From contig NC_058337.1 in the NCBI RefSeq assembly GCF_905475395.1, forward strand, positions 12,140,983-12,204,982: 64,000 nucleotides of DNA, given 5' to 3'. Position 1 is the first letter of the stretch; each line of letters begins with the position of its first letter. Shown here piece by piece: positions 9,677 to 20,686 of the stretch. Below the pieces are notes generated by a model, which saw only the letters and a program-made list of their open reading frames with translations, did not search any database and was not told where the DNA came from. A program made the position numbers and the translations under genes. The stretch is from Chrysoperla carnea (taxonomy: Eukaryota > Arthropoda > Insecta > Neuroptera > Chrysopidae).

Positions 9677-9871
9677 GCAGATGACGTTTGCATAATGCTC
9701 AAACACTTCTTTGATAATATTCTCAACACAACAGTAAAACACATAATGAATGACGTTCAACAGTAAAACACATAATGAATGACTTTAACCCAACAGTAAA
9801 GCAGATGACGTTTGCATAATGCTCAAACACTTCTTTGATAGTATTCTCAACCCAACAGTAAAACACATAAT
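9677..9871 (+). repeat. 71-bp direct duplication inside the family remnant
   Basis: 9677-9747 is repeated at 9801-9871 with very few differences. A shorter piece (CAGTAAAACACATAATGAAT) is also repeated between them, so replication slippage probably acted twice. Confidence 0.85.
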
Positions 9872-10551
9872 TCTTTTCTGAGATTCGTGCGCACGGCAGA
9901 ACAAAAATTTCACGATTATGCGTTTTTTGCACTACACAGTCCATACACTGAAACGATTTGAAACCGTAAAAGTTGTATTCCCCATAAGAGGCCACTCATA
10001 TATGGAGGGAGACAAAGATATGAGTCTTATCAATACAAAAACTTACACTGAGACACCCGATGACTGGAGGAACGTCATCAGAAATAGCAGAATTAAACCA
10101 TCACCTTTTATTGTCATCGATTGTGTGCCACAGAAATCAAATTTGAATCATGGACAGACTTTTTATCTGGACTTTATGTTAAAAAGCGCCCTATACCTAC
10201 ACGACCTATTCGAATTTTTAAAGTTGACCAAAGGAGGCAAGATTCATACTTCATAAGCCAAACTACTTTGGAAGCTTTTTCAAAGAAGTTATTGTAGGGA
10301 ATCAATGCACAAGAAACAAGAAACCAAGAAAGTCCAAGAAGAAAAACGAGCCAGTAGTATTAAGAGAACTTTACAATGGAAAATAGCCTATTAAACCTGC
10401 GAAATTGAAGGGCCTTCTATATTTAAAACAGTTTTTGACCAACGTAGATTCTCAAGAATTTTATAATTCATTGGTTCCTTCCCATGGTTTAAACGAAGGA
10501 GATGATAATGACACCGAATACGTAGACGACCCACCAATTGATGCTGTGTAA

Positions 10552-11509
10552 CTGGCAAGAACGATCAAGGTTCATATATATTTATGTTTTGTAATTTATT
10601 TAACATATTCATTTTCTAAAAATGTTTTTTGATTTCTTTCAATGTAAATAAATAATGTGTTAAAATATAAAAAAATGAGAAATTCATTCTTATACCCTTT
10701 TCAAGTTATATAATCGACTCTAAAGTAAAAAAACGCAATCCTGAAAGTTTTGATGGGAGTGACTATGATCGTTTTTCTCCGTGGCCCTTCATATGTTGGT
10801 GGAAGTGTTGAGTAAATATGACTGATTCATATTCTAGTACGAAAATTCAGACAATTTCAAAAAGATGTTTTTGGGTTACATTGAATTTGTGTTAAAAAAA
10901 ATTCATTGATTAATTGTGTACCACAGATTCGTCGAATGACCATACTGACAAACAAGAAGATAACGGAACAAAAAGTGTAGTAAAGAAGAGTACTCAAGCA
11001 ACATAACGATGGAGGAACGATACCAAATCTAAATGAAACAATGGACATGGACATAGTAAACCATACTTGAATTTTTTTTTTTATAATGAATATAAATTTT
11101 TCTACAAATGGTATATTTTATTTTTAATTCGTTCATTCTTGATTTATTATCATATGATTTGCAAATTTTTTTCAGTAAATACAAGAGATTTTTTAAATTG
11201 TCTCTTGTTTAGTTTGTTTACTTATTTAAAAAATATTTTAAGGAAATGTTTTATTGATGGTCAAGAAAATCACAGTTTCACCCTACGATTTTCCACAAGA
11301 CACTTTGGCTCAAACACTCCAACCCGTGGTGGACAGTGCGACGCAAGATTTAGCTGAAATAAAATTTGATTCTTGAAGCTGTGATTTTTATGGTTGTCTG
11401 TATAAATATCGGTTGAAAAATTCTAGTGGCTTACTTTTTAGTTTAATGTTACGTTAAAAACAAATTTGGAAGTTCAAGTGTTGCAACCCTTCACGATACA
11501 AGGGCAAAA
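10552..11509. other. No gene identified
   Basis: The sequence is AT-rich with short frames only. A frame near 11270-11375 reads VSPYDFPQDTLAQTLQPVVD and may be an upstream part of the P-like remnant that follows, but I cannot confirm it. Confidence 0.4.
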
Positions 11510-12310
11510 ACGGTCATCCTGACTTGTGATGGTCCGAAGGCGAAAATTAATGTGCTCAAATTACTCGCTTATTATTTCGACTATGTTCAAATCTTATAGA
11601 CCACGTTTTCTCACCCAGTAACTGAGGAGAAAGTTATGGCCTTTTTGGAGCCCCATCATATGTTGAAGTCGGTACAAAACTTGTGTGGAAATATATTGGA
11701 ACCTTTCCCTTATACTTCTTTCTCTGCAAGAGAAAATTGGAATGCAGCTTTGGAACAAATTGAAATCTGCGCATATTGACTACACAAAAATTAGCGTACG
11801 CTTGGGCGTGCAACTTTTTTGCATATTTTTTTGCTGACGCTATTTAGTGCTATAAAAACATTAAAAATATTCAACGATGTATTTGTTATCTTCAATTAGA
11901 AAAACATCCATGGAATAGTTTAAAAAAATCCGTATGTGCAGATAACGTTGTATTGAGAAATTTAATGAATGTAAATTGATATCTTTGACAGATAAAAATG
12001 GCGCCTGTTCGTTGGATACTAAGAAAAAAAAACAGACTTTCTCGGTTTCTTGATATAGAGAACGCTGCCGCAATGTTTTGTAGAAAATATGTCAAGATCA
12101 CACGCTGAGCTTACATCTGGATGTATTCGACACCATGCGAGTAGAAAGAACAACACCCTAAGGTCAGAAAATCTCAAGTGGTATTCAAATTTTGAATGAA
12201 ACGCCGCAAATAAAAATGATTTAGTTGAAGATCCAGAAATCCAGATCCAGAAATCCATCTCCTTTTTCAAAAGAGAAATCGACAATAAAACCAATGCCTT
12301 TACCACCATA
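11510..12310 (+). pseudogene. P-element / THAP9-like transposase remnant
   Basis: Fragments in several frames match the P-element transposase order: VILTCDGPKAKINVLKLL (11510-11565), TFSHPVTEEKVMAFLEPHHM then LKSVQN (11600-11680, the 'fpHP....v...D..HMLKL.RN' block), KISVRLGVQ and ADAI (11790-11850), RLSRFLDIENAAAMF (about 12045) and HAELTSGCIRHHASRKNN then TL (12100-12160, the 'H.ElfFg.IR..gg.NNNPT' block). No frame is longer than about 60 codons and stops are frequent, so this is an old copy. No THAP zinc finger or terminal repeat was found. Confidence 0.6.
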
Positions 12311-12522
12311 TATGAAATTAAACAAAATACTTTTATAATGTACTTTATTTAAGTCCTAATATTGTGCTTAAATAGTTTGAGTGGTTTTGCATGCTTATTT
12401 TAGAAAATTTGTTGACTTAAATAAGATAAAAAATTTTGAAAGTTAAAAAAAATTTAAGTTTTTTCAAACAAACCCGACTGTGTTAAATAAAATCTGAAAA
12501 GGAAGTGATAAGTCCCGTAATA

Positions 12523-12593
12523 TACATAGCGACTTTAACAGTGGGGGGCAATTATTGGGAAAATTTGAGTGAGCCCCGGCTGTTAAAATGTAT
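12523..12593. repeat. Foldback MITE fragment related to 25776-25881
   Basis: It shares TACATAGCGACTTTAACAG and ATTATTGGGA.AATTTGAG with the fuller foldback element at 25.8 kb, then CCCGGCTGTTAAA as a weak right arm. Confidence 0.65.
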
Positions 12594-12918
12594 GTTTTTA
12601 TTTTAGACATTTTTGTATGCCAGCACTAAAGAAAACCCTCTTATTATACTATATTAAATCTTTTAAGCCTATTCATTATTCCTAATTAAATTTAAACATA
12701 TAACATATATACTTTTAATTTCCTTTATTTTAATTGATACTCGATGGGTTTTGTCAAATTTTTTTAATTAACGTACTACTATTTCGCTCCGAATATCCGC
12801 CATTTTGTTTTGTTTTTTTAAAACACCAAAGACAATCTACTCGAGGAATCATACAGCACTCATTTATGGCTTATATGATAATTTTGGGACCGCAATTAAG
12901 ATTTAAAAAAAAAAAAAT
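12594..12918. other. AT-rich spacer downstream of the acyl-CoA synthetase gene
   Basis: No coding signal was seen. It ends at the poly(A) signals of the minus-strand gene. Confidence 0.5.
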
Positions 12919-12928
12919 TTTATTTTTC

Positions 12929-12934
12929 TTTATT
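12929..12934 (-). terminator. Poly(A) signal of the acyl-CoA synthetase gene
   Basis: AATAAA on the minus strand, 33 nt after the stop codon. A second AATAAA lies at 12919-12924. Confidence 0.6.
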
Positions 12935-12967
12935 TACAGTTTTAATTACAAACTTACTTAGAAAGAA

Positions 12968-13080
12968 TTATTTTAGTAATTGTTTTAAGATCAATTTTCG
13001 TATTTTTCCTGTAGGTGTTACCGGCAACGCATCCAAGAAAATTACTCCACCACGTAGCTTTTGACAATCAGCAACTTGAC
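12968..13080 (-). CDS. Acyl-CoA synthetase exon 8 (residues 515-551 and stop)
   Basis: Acceptor TGTTTTTCAG; starts (S)QVADCQKLRGG and carries catalytic Lys540 in PTGKIRK. The stop TAA is at 12968-12970. Confidence 0.93.
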
Positions 13081-16000
13081 CTGAAAAACATTATCAAAGA
13101 GTCAAAAAAAAAAAATGTTATAATTAAGTGGCATTCAGATTCAAAGTCCATACTCATTTTTCGGACTAAGTATTACTAATAATAACTTGCTTCTTTTGGC
13201 TTCGCTCCTTACTTTTCCATACGTACAGAGCAGGAAGGGTAGTACGATACAAAATTTCTTATTTGCCCTTCCTCTTGATCAATTTTGGATAAAATCGAGT
13301 TTTTCAGTTTTATGGTCTTACTAAAAAACCGAAAAAACGTTAAGTGAGAGATGAATAGAAGAAATTCGCTGTTAGAAACTCTTAAAAATTTCAGGTACTT
13401 CAATGATTTTATTAATTTCGAATTATTTCCATTGTTTTAATAATAAAAATCAGGTAATTTCCCAAACTAAATTTTTAAAATCATTTTACTAATTTAATGT
13501 CAATTCAAAATACTTACTGTCAACAAATTCAATAATTTCATCTTCGGTTATATTTTTCGCTGATTCTTTTTTCACAATAAACGCAAGCGGTAGTTCACCA
13601 TCAGTTTCATGAGGTTTACCCATCACACAAGCAGCCTGAACAGCAGGATGTGTTCGTAAAACCTCTTCTAATTCGCTTGGTGAAACCTGAAAGATATAAT
13701 TTTAATGTTGGAAATCGGTTCAATATTTTGGGATTATTCACCTGCCATCCTTTGTATTTGAATATATCCTTGGATCGACCCACAACAAATAAACAATTCT
13801 CATCATCCACCGTAACAATATCTCCAGTATGGTACCAGCCCTCTTGATCAATTGCCATGGAAGTTGCTTCCGGATCTTTATAATACCCTTTAGTTAATGT
13901 TGGACCTTTTACACAAAACTCTCCTTCCGTATTCCGACCAACAGCTTTCCCAGTTTCTAAATCTATAATCTGGACAAAAAAATGATATTTGCATTTTCAT
14001 GCGATATTAGCAGTTTTATAAATTTGAAAACTTTATTTTTCCCACGAAATGTTCAACACGGCACATAGTATAGAGCTAACCATACCAAACGCCGTATTAA
14101 ATTTGTATTGTTTTGAAAACCGTTAGTTATTGTACTAAACAGTTCCGTTATGCATAACAGTTGAACAACGTTCAGCTGGATGGACATTACACTAAATTTA
14201 ACAAAACTGCTACCCAAGTTAAGTCGTAATGCAGAATGGCTCATCTGCAACCACAATAAGCGCTTATTGCAGGACTATGATGAAATGAAAAAAAAAAGGA
14301 AAACAAATAATTGACTGAGCTAATTGTTGCAATTCGTTGTGTGCGTAGTCATGGTAGGGACAATAAAATCGATGCCAGCGCTTTAAGTGAAAAATTTTGG
14401 AGTTAAAGGGGGCTGTTATAACTAATTTGCAATTCTTTACATGTTAATGTAATAGAAATGTAAAATTAAAATTATTGAAAAAAACGAATTAATTAAACTT
14501 AATGCATTAAAAATTGTGAAAATAAGAAATCAAATTGAACAAATATTATTTTTCAAATGTAAATTATCATAATTATTTATTTAAATTTGTGAAACAAGAA
14601 TATTAAATTTTAAATGTAAGTCTTAAATGCAATCCATACAATTATATATGCATCCATACAATTCTATAATTAGAGTAGTGTATCGTTACCATGGAAACGA
14701 AACTCACGCACGGAGCGAATACCATGTATGGACAGTGTAGATTACGGAATCGTTTTTTTTTTTACGTCATGTAAGTAAAGAAAGAAAGAAGCCACACAGA
14801 ACTGATATAATACATGTTACATAATTTGCTCCTTCAAGGGTAAACAGTGACGGAAAAATGTTTCATTTACGAGTTCGACCTCGCTTTTTCAGTCCTAAGC
14901 ACGTTTTTTAAGCTTTATATCACTTTCCGTTTTTGAGTTATCACAGACGCACAGGCAGACGGAAAAACAGACAGATAAACGGACAACCGGAAATGCCTCA
15001 TATCTTTTTTAATGTGTTACATAACCTCTAATCGTTGACACGCTGCATTGATAAATGCGAAACATTTATGTAGTTTTGAGTGTTCAAGTTCAGCAATTAT
15101 TTTTTGCGTAATAGAACTGTTTTGTAAAACAACTAACGGGGATGTAAAATAGTTGAGTTTGCAATCCATTCGTGGCATAAAATTATATAGAATGGAATAT
15201 TTACTTACTTTCCAATAAAGTCCGCTAATCGGTTGACCAGGTGACATTATTTTCCTTTTCAGCATACTTTCGTGTTTATTTCTCATAAATAGTGCTTGAA
15301 TGCCGATCGTTTCTGTGCTACCGTAGCCATTGTAAATAAATGTATTGGGAAATATTTGATGGTATTCCTTCACATGCTTTTCGGTTGATGGACTACCGCC
15401 AAACCAAAAGTATTTTAAATTTTTCGATATTTTCGATACATTTTGTTTGAATAATGGATGATTCACCATTTCAATAGCTTTTATTGGGGTAACAAATAAC
15501 CATGAGATCTGGAAAAATTAGCATTTTTATAATTTTTATCAAATATTGTCAAATTATTATTTTTTTGACGTGTTGTTTGCAATTCAGGGGCCATTTCTTG
15601 AACACATGCACAAACAGCATATGTTGGTGCATACGTGTTCGGTATAGTATGAGTCGGTAAGTATGAGATGGGGCAATTAATAATAATTATTTAAATAAAA
15701 TAATTATACATCGTATTGAACATAGTAGAAATAGACAAGGTATGCTCTTGCGCAGGTAGGAGTAGGGTGGGGACATTCTCTTACTCTCGGCAATTTCTCT
15801 CGCACATTATCCAGTCACCGCCATATTGATTATTTGTTTATAGTGTAGGCGCTGAGTGGATTTCGTATGCATTTACAGGTCCTGTCGAACAAGGAGTGTA
15901 TTTCGACGTATTTTGACCCGCTGAATCCGAATTTTCTCATCGCTCAGAGTGGGGGGGGGGGGATTTGGTATAAACAAATTAATTGTTTATACGGCCATGG

Positions 16001-19000
16001 CTCCTAAGCTATTGAAAAAGTAAAACAAAATTTTTCAAATATCTCTATGAAAACTTGAGTTATTACAACCGAACGCAACCGAATGTATGATAAAATTTTG
16101 CGTAAAATCGTGTAACTTGAAAAAGTAGGCAAACTCTCAAAAGCTCTTATCTCCGAAACTATCCGTCCTATAAAAATCTTGATCCGGCTTTCAGTTTTTG
16201 ATAAAAAAACAATCCTTCCAGGTCAAAAGCACCATCAATCACACGTTTAAACATGTGTAAACATATGTTTGAAGCAAGAATCCGTTCGAGTATTTGATTA
16301 AAAGTTTATAGGGAAACACATTAGTCTATCGATTAGGTATTAAAAAACAGGGCAATAAGGAACTAAGGTGCCCACGAGTTTTTATTGCAGGAACCGCTCA
16401 ATGGGTTATTAAAGCAGAAAAAACCATGGAGTGCTATTAAATGAGCGGATGGAAATTGAAGATAGGGGTGTAAAAGCTCCGCTTTTGGTTTCTTCCGAAA
16501 ATCTCCTAAAGTAAGCAAATTTTCAAGAAATTTTTTGTAAAATTATTTGTAGAGAATTAAATTTTACACCGGATTAGTATTTTTTTTAAATATTAAAAAA
16601 AAATTTCGGCCAAAACAGTTGAAACAAACTGGAAAAACGTGACAAAATTTCGATTTTTTGTGGATTTTTTTTTATTCGCCAGTATCTTTTTTTTCTTGGC
16701 CAGAGGTAGGTATAGAGACTGCAGCAGACAAAAGAAAGTCGATTAAATTTCCTTTTAAATGGTATACTGAAAAATATTTTTGGTTAAAAATTTATCGAGA
16801 TATAGCGATTTCAACCTGGCTTGGGGGGAAAGGATGAAAGTGGTGATATTGCCCAGCAAAGCGGGTTGTTCACAGCTAATATAAAATATATAAAAAATGT
16901 CTTACATATGTCAATAGAAGTTTCGTACTATGGGTGATTAAAGATCTACACGGAAAGTGTCAATATTTTCAATTAGGTTGTTTAAGTAATTTTAAATGTA
17001 TGAACATTTCCACGGCAAACGTCATTATATTAAAATTATAAATAGTTCAATTCCTAATTCCGGGGATAAGAGATCTCCGCGGAAAGTGTAATTTATTAAA
17101 AAAAATAAATGTGCATGTAGGAACGAAGTTAATACAGCTAACAAGGGATTTTTTTAACCAAAAAGTGGATCTGATATACTGATTTTTTTTAAGAAATTGT
17201 CAATAGTGAGCTTGGATAACTAGAAAAATATTCGTCTTTTTGAGCTGTGCCATAAACCACCATCCCAGTACACTAGTACAGACCAATTAGTATTATCCTT
17301 ATAATTCTACTTTTTACAAATTCATGTCAGTATTCAGTCAAATATTTGGAGTGCTATTCCGAGATTTTCCTCTAAGAGTAATTTAAAATAAAAGAAATCT
17401 TACATTATATTCCAGAATAATTTCCAAATTTCGTTTCGGTTCATATTCACACACCATTCGTGAAACTCCTTCCCAGATTGTAGTGTTTATTAACATCAAA
17501 GCTGAAATCCAGGATAATGGAGAGTAATATAACAGTTGGGTGTCACTATCTGAAACAGTTCTGTAAAAAATTTTTTTTAATCTATTGTCAAGAAAATGGA
17601 GATTGTAGGATGCTGTGTCATACAGTTTTGAAGGGAAGTGTTCCAACGGTAAGAAATGACTCCAAGGCTTCATTTAGAGAAATTTAAGGGCTACGAAAAC
17701 AGAGTACAACCAGAAAGAGCAGACAATGTTCAAAACCAGTTGAATTTTTTTTGATTCTTTACGTTTATAGCTCCCACGCTTGAAGTTAATTCGTACCGCC
17801 TGATCAATTGAATAATTTTTTATTACCCGACTCCCAAAGTTTGCACTGCAATGTAAAATGCACTATGGGTTATGGTAACGCCTTTTATAGGTCCTGTTGT
17901 ACCACTGGTGCATACAATATACAATATATCATTGTTTACATCAACAATTTCAGTTCCAAAGTTATCCTCTTCAGTTGACTTATGTGGCTTTAAATATGCT
18001 TTAAAATCCGTTTCAAATGTTACAATTTTACTTTGTAATTTTGCTTCAGTGATGAGTTCTGTCATTAAATTTGTCGATTCTTGATCACAGAATATTATTT
18101 TTGGTTCAGTTAATTTTATCATTCGTAAAATTTCATCTAAAAATTTGTATTGTTTAAAAAATTTAAGTTCAATTTCATTTTGTGTTTTTGAAATTTAAAC
18201 ATGGATTAACTTCTCTAAACTACCAATTAGTCCAAACTAATACGACAGTAGCGATAAAACTCCTCCGATAAAAGTTTCAGTTGTTTTACATCTTTACACT
18301 TTCTCTCATTTATTTATTGGTTGCGTGCAAAACTGAATTCAGCGACGCTAGTACACGATATTTGTGTCGTTAAAATAAGATTAGGTATTGCTTATATTTT
18401 TAAATAAAGATTTTAATAATTATATGTTCTGTTTGATATAGGCAACATTATTACATGAATGATGAAATAATTGTGTGAACTAATAATTTAATAAAATGAT
18501 ATAGCAATAAATTATATACTAAATATCTAAAAGGAAAAAAATGTAGCATCTTTAAAAATTTCCCAAGATGTTTATTAGGTTGTAGGACCTCTCAGAAGTG
18601 GACATAACCCTCTTTTTTGGGAGGTAGTTGGGAATTTTAATCAGTTTTTTACAAATTACAAAAAAACATAAAAAGTTTAAATGTAAAAGTTCTTTCTTAT
18701 AAAAAACTAAACAACTTTCGTTTGAAGCATTTGCTCTTAAACATCGCTGTTTACCCGTGAAGGCGCATATTAGTACAAAACTTTTGTGTTCATTTTCTAC
18801 AAAACTATAAAAGATATCAGTTGAAAATCTGTAGGTAACTTCAACAACAACAACTAAATTGCAGATAACATTCAACAAGTAATCTTGAAAAACATATTCG
18901 AAAAAAAATTCAGAAAATACTTTCGAAAATTCCTTAATTGGCAAAATTTTTGAAAGTATTTTCTAGTCGTCTCCACAAGTAAGCGTGGATGTTTTGGAAA

Positions 19001-20286
19001 AGCGTGGAACAAATATTTCAAATATTTCCAACAAGTTTTTTATTTTTATATAAGAAATAACTTTTACATATAAACTTTTGTTCTATTTCTAACGGGTTAT
19101 AAAATTGATCCTTTTTTATTTGATTGAATGAGCAAAAAATGCACCATTTTAAAATTGGCATATCTCGTTCCATTTTGAAACTCGAAAAACAAATGTGCAC
19201 AATTAAATCAGCTAGAACTTTTAGTTGAACTTTTTTTAATTTGAGGCATAGTTTTTTTGTAATTTGTAAAATACTAATTAAAACCCCTAACTGTTCCTCA
19301 AAAAAGGGTGGTTAGGCCCGCTCCTGAAAGATTGGCTTTTTGATACGATGTTTTTACAACGTAATAAACAACTGTGAAAAATTTCAAAGATGCAATTTTG
19401 TGCTATAAATATTTTTGCGACAGGTGCCGAAAACGGCTATCACGCAACCAGTAAGTGTATCACGATATATTTCAATTTTTATGGGAGCTTCGAACTTACT
19501 TCTTGAATAATCTGGATGTAATGGATTAATTGTTACACCCAGATACATGGCACCCAATAATGGGGCGACTAAATCCAAATGATTGCGCCCACAAATAATT
19601 ATCATATCGCCACGTTTTAACCCATCTTGTTTCATCTTTAATGCACAACGAATTGAATTCAGCCTCATTTCACCAAACGTTTGAGTTATTTTATTTACTG
19701 GATCAATCTTAAAATAATTATGAAATAAAGAATTAATATTGACGTCACGTGCTTAATCACATGAAATAAGAACGGCTGAAAATTTGAGAGACTGTGGATG
19801 ACTGTGAATTTTTTTTTACGAAAATTTCCATAGTTTTGGATTCTCCTTTTACGGGGCCTGGGAAATTTTTAAGTGTGTACATAAAATTGTCGAATATTCA
19901 TTTAGACGAAATTATTTGGATATTGCTCTATCATCCAATGAAAAAGAGTCCTTGGCGATGAAAAGTTTTGTTGAACAAAAGTTAAATGCGCCCTGGAAAG
20001 GGCCTCTCAAATTTCCAGCCGTTCTGAAATCACGTTCAATATTGTATCTATTTAATAAATTTATTTAAATTGTATTTTCGATGACAAATTTTTATTTAAA
20101 TAAATTCAAACGAACCTGCGCAATTTTGTTTGAATTTTCTCTCATTTTATCTAACACATATTGTGAAAAGTTTCTTTCGCATGGCGGTATTTTTAAATCA
20201 CCACCATAAATTATTAATTCTTTATCCATTGTTGTCGTTGTTATTGTTGAATTATTATCAAAAAAGTTAACTTTAAATAAAATCAC
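12968..20286 (-). CDS. 4-coumarate:CoA ligase / luciferase-like acyl-CoA synthetase, 8 exons, 551 aa
   Basis: This is an adenylate-forming (ANL) enzyme expected to activate a carboxylic acid with ATP and transfer it to CoA; the substrate is unknown. Eight exons with GT-AG introns total 1656 nt and every junction keeps frame. Motifs: SGTTGPIKG at residues 204-212 (ATP-binding loop), YGSTE at 344-348, GWYHTGD ending at Asp432, Arg447 in VVGRSKD, hinge and KYKGWQVSPSELEEVL at 453-468, and PTGKIRK with catalytic Lys540. Length equals the family norm. The residues aligned with luciferase His244/His245 are not His (YYSPLSWISAL), as in many insect 4CL-like paralogues, so bioluminescence is unlikely. 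The C-terminus is KQLLK, with no SKL peroxisome signal. Start chosen at 20286; a second Met at 20229 (MDKELIIYGGD) may be the true start. Confidence 0.92.
13518..13686 (-). CDS. Acyl-CoA synthetase exon 7 (residues 459-515)
   Basis: A 55-bp intron separates it from exon 6. It starts VSPSELEEVL and ends EIIEFVD plus one nt before donor GTAAGT. Confidence 0.93.
13742..13969 (-). CDS. Acyl-CoA synthetase exon 6 (residues 383-458)
   Basis: Acceptor TTTGTCCAG; starts IIDLETGKAVG and ends KYKGWQ before donor GTGAAT, phase 0. Contains GWYHTGD and the VVGRSKD hinge region. Confidence 0.93.
14690..15000 (+). repeat. Diverged CGGAC-family repeat in intron 5
   Basis: It shares the order of blocks with the better copies at 32-39 kb: GTAAACAGTGA, ATTTACGAG.TCGACCTC, CCTAAGCACG, GTTTTTGAGTTATC, then an AGACGGA.. 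run and CGGACAACCGGAAATG. Confidence 0.7.
15209..15508 (-). CDS. Acyl-CoA synthetase exon 5 (residues 283-382)
   Basis: Acceptor TTTTTCCAG; starts ISWLFVTP and ends SGLYWK before donor GTAAGT, phase 0. Contains FWFGGSP and GYGSTE. Confidence 0.92.
15951..15962 (+). repeat. 12-G homopolymer in intron 5
   Basis: Twelve consecutive G in an AT-rich intron, next to a segment (GGTCCTGTCGAACAAGGAG) that looks like dispersed repeat DNA. Confidence 0.9.
17404..17560 (-). CDS. Acyl-CoA synthetase exon 4 (residues 231-282)
   Basis: Acceptor TTTTTTACAG; the exon reads TVSDSDTQLLYYSPLSW to NLEIILEYN before donor GTAAGA, phase 0. The longer open frame upstream to 17673 is intronic. Confidence 0.88.
17827..18136 (-). 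CDS. Acyl-CoA synthetase exon 3 (residues 127-230)
   Basis: Acceptor ATTTTTAG precedes DEILRM in frame as (N)EILRM; it ends TLGV plus two nt before donor GTAATA. It carries the SGTTG phosphate-binding loop. Confidence 0.9.
18545..19340. repeat. Intron 2 repeat cluster, two families in both orientations
   Basis: 18545-18680 matches 41940-42125 (ACAAATTACAAAAAAA and GTTTATTAGG.TGTA blocks). 19205-19340 is the opposite orientation of the same family. 18670-18870 and 19015-19110 match parts of the CGGAC-family repeat. No coding signal. Confidence 0.55.
19500..19707 (-). CDS. Acyl-CoA synthetase exon 2 (residues 58-127)
   Basis: Acceptor TTTTAAG precedes IDPVNKITQTFGEM; it ends PLHPDYSR plus one nt before donor GTAAGT. 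It contains the conserved GVTINPLHP segment. Confidence 0.85.
20116..20286 (-). CDS. Acyl-CoA synthetase exon 1 (residues 1-57)
   Basis: Ends NSNKIAQ before donor GTTCGT, phase 0. The Thr/Asn-rich first 19 residues may be untranslated if Met20 is used. Confidence 0.75.
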
Positions 20287-20686
20287 TGAAAACTGTTTTT
20301 TGTATAATAATTAAGGTCACGCTTAGATGATTTTTCATATTTTTATATATTTTGTTGAGAATAAATAAATATTTGTGTGTATTTAAAAAATTATATGTGA
20401 TCTAGTTCAAATAAAAAAATAAGATAAAAAATTGCTGTAAAATATTTTAGTTTATTTAATTTCCGAATCCGAAATTATTATATTCATCTCGAAAAAAGAA
20501 TTATTTATAGAATAAATAGATCTCTGAAAAGAAAAAAGATTCCAAGAACATAAATTTGATTTTTTTTTTAAATACCCAAAATTTGGCTAATTTTTAGGTA
20601 TTTTTATAAACTGGAAGAGGAGGAGATCGGCTTAAAAGAGGATAATATTTCCCGCATATTATTAATGAAGTAGATATATTTACCAT

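Larger units (their letters stand above)
9041..10551 (+). pseudogene. C-terminal part of the same unnamed multicopy family
   Basis: Fragments in shifting frames give KRQVTTS, HKAFLALDGITNRRVQTLKK, GRGKHKNRANKLSEETKSKV, GRKSHYPLKDTSRVYL, FNISFGYPLKDTCS, RQLNFISFNIHVLSDSTSVF, then DSCARQNKNFTIMRF, IRGHSYMEGDKDMSLINTK, TPDDWRNVIRNSRIKPSPF and TRPIRIFKVDQRRQDSYF, ending with EYVDDPPIDAV and a TAA at 10549-10551. The spacing of conserved D, D-S-C-x-x-Q-N and RGHSYMExD blocks is what one expects of an RNase H-fold (DDE-like) catalytic core, but that is inference. A TGA replaces the codon before DSC. A 71-bp segment is duplicated (9677-9747 and 9801-9871). Confidence 0.65.

Noticed and set aside
17561-17673. 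Extending acyl-CoA synthetase exon 4 upstream to the Met at 17673
   Set aside because: A clear TTTTTTACAG acceptor at 17561 joins exon 3 in frame and restores the conserved sequence; the extra 37 codons have no family homology.
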